A DNA stretch of 9,553 nt, taken from positions 1-9,553 of the forward strand of contig DYCT01000057.1 in the NCBI GenBank assembly GCA_019417975.1. The letters are read 5' to 3'. The translations under genes and the position numbers were made by a program. Positions within the stretch are counted from its first letter, which is position 1. Each line of letters begins with the position of its first letter. Source of the DNA: Bacteroides sp. GTDB lineage: Bacteria; Bacteroidota; Bacteroidia; Bacteroidales; Bacteroidaceae. Positions 6,023 through 9,553 of the stretch are shown piece by piece. The notes beneath the pieces were generated by a model. That model ran no database searches, had not been told where the DNA came from, and was given only the letters and a program-made list of their open reading frames with translations.

Positions 6023-7366
6023 ATGAAATATCAAGTAGCTATTGTTGGTGGCGGCCCTGCTGGTTATACGGCTGCCGAGATGGCCGGTAAAGCCGGTCTG
6101 AGTGTGGTATTGTTTGAAAAGCGTAGTTTGGGTGGTGTATGCCTCAATGAAGGTTGTATTCCTACCAAAACTTTGCTATATTCGGCCAAAGTATATGACT
6201 ATGCACGTCACTCGTCAAAATATGCCGTTACAGTGCCTGAAGCTTCGGTTGATTTGCCGAAAGTGATTGCACGTAAATCGAAAGTAGTTCGCAAATTAGT
6301 GCTTGGCATTAAGTCGAAGTTGACTTCCAACGGTGTGAATATTGTTACCGGTGAAGCTTATGTAGTAGATGCACACCATGTACGTTGTGGAGAAGAAACT
6401 TACGAATGCGACAATATCTTGCTTTGTACCGGTTCTGAAACATTCATTCCTCCTATCCCCGGATTGGATCAGGTGAATTATTGGACACATCGCGATGCGC
6501 TCGATTCTAAAGAACTTCCTGCTTCGCTGACCATTGTGGGTGGTGGTGTCATTGGTATGGAATTTGCTTCTTTCTTCAACAGCTTGGGTGTGAAAGTTAC
6601 TGTTGTGGAGATGTTAGGTAAGATTTTAGGTCCTATGGATGGAGAAATTTCAGCGATGTTGATGGCTGAATATGCCAAACGAGGCATTACTTTCTTGCTG
6701 AATACCCGTGTCACTGCGGTAGCTCCGGTTGAAGGGGGTATCAGTGTGACTTACGAAAATGAAGAAGGACAAAATCAGGTTGTGAGTGAGAAACTCTTGA
6801 TGAGCGTAGGTCGTCGTCCGGTAACCGCAGGCTTTGGCTTGGAAAATCTAAATCTGGAAGTAACCGAACGTCGTTGCATCAAAGTGAATGGAAATATGCA
6901 ATCATCAATAGATAATGTATATGTATGTGGCGATTTAAACGGTGTCTCTCTGCTGGCTCACACTGCTGTACGCGAAGCAGAAGTAGCCATTCATCACATT
7001 TTGGGCAAAGATGATAAGATGAGTTATCGTGCTATTCCGGGTGTAGTATATACCAATCCGGAAGTGGCTGGTGTCGGCTATACAGAAGAAGCTTTGCAGA
7101 AAGAAGGTATCGCTTATAAGGCTGAAAAGCTTCCGATGGCTTTTTCCGGACGTTTTGTTGCTGAAAACGAAGGTGTGAACGGATTGTGTAAAGTCCTTTT
7201 AGCTGAAGACGGTACCGTATTGGGTGCACATCTGTTAGGCAATCCGGCTTCCGAAATCATTACCTTAGCGGCTACTGCTATCGACTTGGGCTTGAAAGCA
7301 GAAGAGTGGAAACGTGTGGTATTCCCACATCCTACCGTAGGTGAGATTTTCCGCGAGGCTTTGTAA
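6023..7366 (+). CDS. lpdA: Dihydrolipoamide dehydrogenase (E3 component)
   Basis: 447 residues. It is a cytoplasmic FAD disulfide oxidoreductase that reoxidises dihydrolipoyl groups of 2-oxoacid dehydrogenase or glycine cleavage complexes with NAD+. FAD fold GGGPAG is at 9-14; the redox-active disulfide is in GGVCLNEGCIPTK with C40 and C45; the NAD fold GGGVIG is at 173-178 with the acidic strand end VVE (194-196); the second FAD motif is VYVCGD (299-304). The dimer interface ends in HPTVGE, giving the catalytic pair H436/E441. CLNEGC rather than CVNVGC favours lipoamide dehydrogenase over mercuric or glutathione reductase. The start is ATG 6023, directly before the FAD motif; an upstream frame extension from 5906 only overlaps the preceding gene. 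No E1, E2 or glycine-cleavage gene is nearby, so its complex is not identified here. Confidence 0.92.
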   Translation: MKYQVAIVGGGPAGYTAAEMAGKAGLSVVLFEKRSLGGVCLNEGCIPTKTLLYSAKVYDYARHSSKYAVTVPEASVDLPKVIARKSKVVRKLVLGIKSKLTSNGVNIVTGEAYVVDAHHVRCGEETYECDNILLCTGSETFIPPIPGLDQVNYWTHRDALDSKELPASLTIVGGGVIGMEFASFFNSLGVKVTVVEMLGKILGPMDGEISAMLMAEYAKRGITFLLNTRVTAVAPVEGGISVTYENEEGQNQVVSEKLLMSVGRRPVTAGFGLENLNLEVTERRCIKVNGNMQSSIDNVYVCGDLNGVSLLAHTAVREAEVAIHHILGKDDKMSYRAIPGVVYTNPEVAGVGYTEEALQKEGIAYKAEKLPMAFSGRFVAENEGVNGLCKVLLAEDGTVLGAHLLGNPASEIITLAATAIDLGLKAEEWKRVVFPHPTVGEIFREAL

Positions 7367-7369
7367 TTG

Positions 7370-8764
7370 ATGAAGAAACTTTTATTTATTGCAGTATTTA
7401 TGTTGGTCTGCCAAGTTTCAATACTTGCGCAGACCAATTTGCATGACCGACTTCAGTTGTTGCTTCAGGATGAGATATTGCATACTTCTGATGTAGGAAT
7501 TGCGGTTTATGACCTTACTGCTCAATGTCCTGTTTTTGCTTATCAGGATGAAAAACTTTTCCGGCCGGCTTCTGTTTTAAAATTGATGACTGTAATTACG
7601 GCATTGAAACAACTGGGACCGGATTATCCGTTTACGACGCGGGTCTTGTCTACCGGCTCGTTGAGCGATGGAGTGCTAAATGGCAATCTTTATGTAATAG
7701 GTGCAATGGATGCCGAATTGGCCGAAGCAGATATGGATGCGTTGGCTCATCAGCTTGTGGAGGCCGGAATCCGAAAGGTAGACGGCATGTTATATGGCGA
7801 TGTATCTTTGAAAGATTCACTCTATTGGGGAGCCGGATGGGCATGGGATGACACTCCTTACTATTTTCAACCTTATTTGTCCCCATTGATGTTCCATAAA
7901 GGGGTGGTAGATGTATTGGCTTCGCCTACCGTAGCGGGCAAACCTGCTCGGATACAGATAAAACCTGTTTCCGACTTTTATTCTTTGCGTAACCTTACAT
8001 GCACTCAAACACCTTCTGCCGGAAAATTTGATGTAACCCGCAATTGGCTGGAAGGAGGCAATGTGATTCAAGTAAGCGGCAATGTGCATAGTCGGGTGAA
8101 AGACCGTGTCAATATGTATCCCTCGGCCGATTTCTTTCTTTATGTTTTTCGCGAGCGTTTGGCTTTGAAAGGGGTGGAAGTAGGAGGTTATGCACTTGCT
8201 ACCTGTCCTTCAGATAGTGTCGTACAGGTTGCTTCGTGTACCCATACCTTGCATCAGCTGTTGGAACCGGCACTAAAGCGGAGCGATAATTTGAATGCAG
8301 AAGCCATATTCTATCATTTGGCTGTAAGTAGTGGGAAGCGTCATGTGAATGCAGAAGATGCAGCTACTTCTGTTTGTGCCGAGATAGCCCGATTAGGCTA
8401 TTCGCCTGAATCGTATCGGATAGCTGATGGGAGTGGCGTCTCTCCTTACAATTTTATCAGTCCTCGATTGCTTTTGAGTTTTTTGTGCGAGGCTTATACA
8501 CAGCCGGCTGTGTATGAAGAGTTGCTTCGTGCCTTGCCTTTGGCGGGAGTTGACGGTACACTCCGTAACCGGATGAAAAAAGGGGTGGCTTATAAAAAGG
8601 TATATGCCAAGACCGGTTCTCTGACAGGAGTCAGTTCGTTGGCCGGATATGCTACTTCTACATCAGGACATCAGTATGCTTTTGTCATTATCAATCAAAA
8701 TATATTGAAGGCTTCAGAGGCGAGGGCTTTCCAAAATAAGTTTTGTGAGATTTTGTGTAAGTAA
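7370..8764 (+). CDS. dacB: D-alanyl-D-alanine carboxypeptidase/endopeptidase, PBP4 type (peptidase S13)
   Basis: 464 residues, normal for the S13 family. It acts in the periplasm, trimming or cleaving D-Ala-linked peptidoglycan crosslinks. A signal peptide covers residues 1-20 (MKK, a hydrophobic core, then ILA before Q21), with no clear lipobox. The three penicillin-binding motifs are present and correctly ordered: SVLK with S68/K71, SDN at 305-307, and KTG at 414-416, plus the S13-typical DGSGVSPYN at 353-361. About 230 residues separate SxxK from SxN, which is the large inserted domain that marks PBP4-type enzymes against class A beta-lactamases. The start is ATG 7370; a TTG just before it at 7367 is unlikely. 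It begins 3 nt after the lpdA stop and is the last gene of the operon, followed by a weak hairpin. Confidence 0.9.
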   Translation: MKKLLFIAVFMLVCQVSILAQTNLHDRLQLLLQDEILHTSDVGIAVYDLTAQCPVFAYQDEKLFRPASVLKLMTVITALKQLGPDYPFTTRVLSTGSLSDGVLNGNLYVIGAMDAELAEADMDALAHQLVEAGIRKVDGMLYGDVSLKDSLYWGAGWAWDDTPYYFQPYLSPLMFHKGVVDVLASPTVAGKPARIQIKPVSDFYSLRNLTCTQTPSAGKFDVTRNWLEGGNVIQVSGNVHSRVKDRVNMYPSADFFLYVFRERLALKGVEVGGYALATCPSDSVVQVASCTHTLHQLLEPALKRSDNLNAEAIFYHLAVSSGKRHVNAEDAATSVCAEIARLGYSPESYRIADGSGVSPYNFISPRLLLSFLCEAYTQPAVYEELLRALPLAGVDGTLRNRMKKGVAYKKVYAKTGSLTGVSSLAGYATSTSGHQYAFVIINQNILKASEARAFQNKFCEILCK

Positions 8765-8782
8765 AAAATACAAGATTCAAAC

Positions 8783-8820
8783 CTAATTGAACAATATTGG
8801 AGTTGAATTAGTACGTTTTT
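8783..8820 (+). terminator. Weak hairpin after dacB, possible terminator
   Basis: The arms 8783-8792 and 8802-8811 pair over 10 positions with one G-G mismatch around a 9-nt loop, and five T follow at 8816-8820 after a 4-nt spacer. It is AT-rich and imperfect, so termination may be incomplete. Confidence 0.4.
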
Positions 8821-8845
8821 AGGATGTTGTATGGTTTTTATTTGC

Positions 8846-8853
8846 TATATTTG
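8846..8853 (+). promoter_or_regulatory. -7 box of the SDR gene
   Basis: TATATTTG is a full TAnnTTTG match. A TTG lies at 8827-8829, a little closer (16 nt) than the usual 19-21 nt. The box is 123 nt before the start codon, far more than for the other promoters in this window (17-40 nt), so the transcript should carry a leader of about 117 nt. Confidence 0.55.
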
Positions 8854-8859
8854 CATTGT

Positions 8860-8976
8860 GTACGTAAACGAAGTAAAGCTTTTTAAGATTACATCGTTTT
8901 ATGTGCAAAGCCTTGTCGAAGGTGTATGATTGTGTATAAACTAATTTTATTAATCATATTATTAATAATAAATATC
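8860..8976 (+). promoter_or_regulatory. Long structured 5' leader of the SDR gene
   Basis: Three foldable elements occur in order. Arms 8862-8871 and 8894-8904 pair with one bulged T and one G-U. A short CCTT-GTCG-AAGG hairpin lies at 8911-8922. An 8-bp AT-only inverted repeat (8947-8954 with 8961-8968) sits just before the ATG. A 12-codon frame (8901-8939, MCKALSKVYDCV) lies within. I recognise no known riboswitch; the leader could carry a regulator site or simply be untranslated sequence. Confidence 0.35.
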
Positions 8977-9553
8977 ATGAATCAGTTTTTAAATTTTTCT
9001 TTGGAAGGTAAAGTAGCCCTTGTTACAGGTGCTTCTTATGGTATTGGCTTCGCTATTGCATCAGCTTTTGCTGAACAGGGAGCTAAAATTTGTTTCAATG
9101 ATATCAATCAGGAGTTGGTAAACAAAGGTTTGGCTGCTTACGCTGAAAAGGGTATCAAGGATGTACACGGTTATGTATGTGACGTTACAGACGAACCTGC
9201 TGTACAGGCTATGGTTGCTCAGATTGAAAAAGAAGTAGGTACAATTGATATTTTGGTTAATAACGCTGGTATTATTCGTCGTGTACCTATGCACGAAATG
9301 GAAGCAGCTGATTTCCGTAGAGTGATTGATATTGACTTGAATGCTCCTTTCATTGTTTCTAAGGCTGTTTTGCCTGCTATGATGAAGAAGGGTCATGGTA
9401 AAATCATCAACATCTGTTCTATGATGTCTGAATTGGGTCGTGAGACAGTTTCTGCATACGCAGCAGCTAAGGGTGGTTTGAAGATGCTTACTCGCAACAT
9501 CTGCTCTGAATATGGTGAATACAACATCCAGTGTAATGGTATCGGCCCGGGTT
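8977..9553 (+). CDS. Short-chain dehydrogenase, gluconate 5-dehydrogenase / KduD (DhuD) type (partial, 3' truncated)
   Basis: 192 residues are visible before the window ends; the family is about 265-270 long. The NAD(P)-binding motif TGASYGIG is at 17-24, NNAG at 95-98, and the catalytic set is N122, S148, Y161 and K165 (YAAAK). The segment ICSMMSELGRETVSAYAAAKGG and the end CNGIGPG are, from memory, nearly identical to streptococcal and Bacteroides proteins annotated gluconate 5-dehydrogenase. In streptococci the same type reduces the isomerised product of unsaturated hexuronates (DhuD) and pairs with a KduI-type isomerase. Substrate choice between gluconate and 2-dehydro-3-deoxy-gluconate precursors cannot be settled from sequence. 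The role is cytoplasmic, probably pectin or glycosaminoglycan uronate breakdown. A kduI gene may follow outside the window. It has its own promoter and a long leader. Confidence 0.85.
   Translation, partial: MNQFLNFSLEGKVALVTGASYGIGFAIASAFAEQGAKICFNDINQELVNKGLAAYAEKGIKDVHGYVCDVTDEPAVQAMVAQIEKEVGTIDILVNNAGIIRRVPMHEMEAADFRRVIDIDLNAPFIVSKAVLPAMMKKGHGKIINICSMMSELGRETVSAYAAAKGGLKMLTRNICSEYGEYNIQCNGIGPG

Noticed and set aside
9061..9396. 111-codon minus-strand frame inside the SDR gene
   Set aside because: Antisense to the conserved SDR catalytic region; no independent support.

Overview
The window reads as a chromosomal segment of a gut Bacteroidales bacterium (Bacteroides or Phocaeicola type). 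Three things suggest this. Five intergenic regions carry a full match to the Bacteroidetes -7 box TAnnTTTG instead of an E. coli-type -10. Start codons generally lack Shine-Dalgarno sequences. The protein set (rubrerythrin, solitary nadB, SulP transporter, secreted S13 peptidase, KduD/gluconate-5-dehydrogenase-type SDR) is typical of the group. There is no sign of phage, IS elements, CRISPR, tRNA or rRNA, and gene density and codon use look housekeeping throughout.

Layout. 2-190 (+) is the 3' end of an outer-membrane-barrel-like protein. 289-1065 (+) is a radical SAM protein, separated by a strong 18-bp bidirectional terminator from the convergent SulP-STAS anion transporter (1149-2834, -). 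A 159-bp divergent promoter region follows, with one -7 box per strand and a 10-bp inverted repeat near the two start codons. The rubrerythrin gene rbr (2994-3573, +) is broken by one extra A in an AAA run at 3115-3117. A rho-independent terminator closes rbr. About 140 bp without a gene and a second, bidirectional terminator separate it from the convergent nadB (3885-5459, -). Divergent from nadB is a compact plus-strand operon: a small membrane protein with a bacterial PH-like domain (5566-6009), dihydrolipoamide dehydrogenase (6023-7366) and a secreted D-Ala-D-Ala carboxypeptidase/PBP4-type S13 enzyme (7370-8764), with gaps of 13 and 3 nt. After a weak hairpin, a promoter with an unusually long leader (about 117 nt) precedes a short-chain dehydrogenase that runs off the window end (8977-9553+).

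How the genes relate. NadB is the first enzyme of de novo NAD synthesis and, in families studied elsewhere, makes H2O2 when it uses oxygen. Rubrerythrin is an NADH-linked peroxidase that scavenges H2O2. The two are neighbours but convergent, so any link is functional inference rather than co-transcription. The PH-like/lpd/PBP4 operon mixes central metabolism with envelope functions. The SDR likely belongs to hexuronate (pectin or glycosaminoglycan) catabolism.

I found no clear undescribed system here. The strongest anomaly is the frameshifted rubrerythrin. Secondary points are the long structured leader of the SDR gene, the paired repeat in the SulP/rbr intergenic region, and the orphan interval between two terminators.
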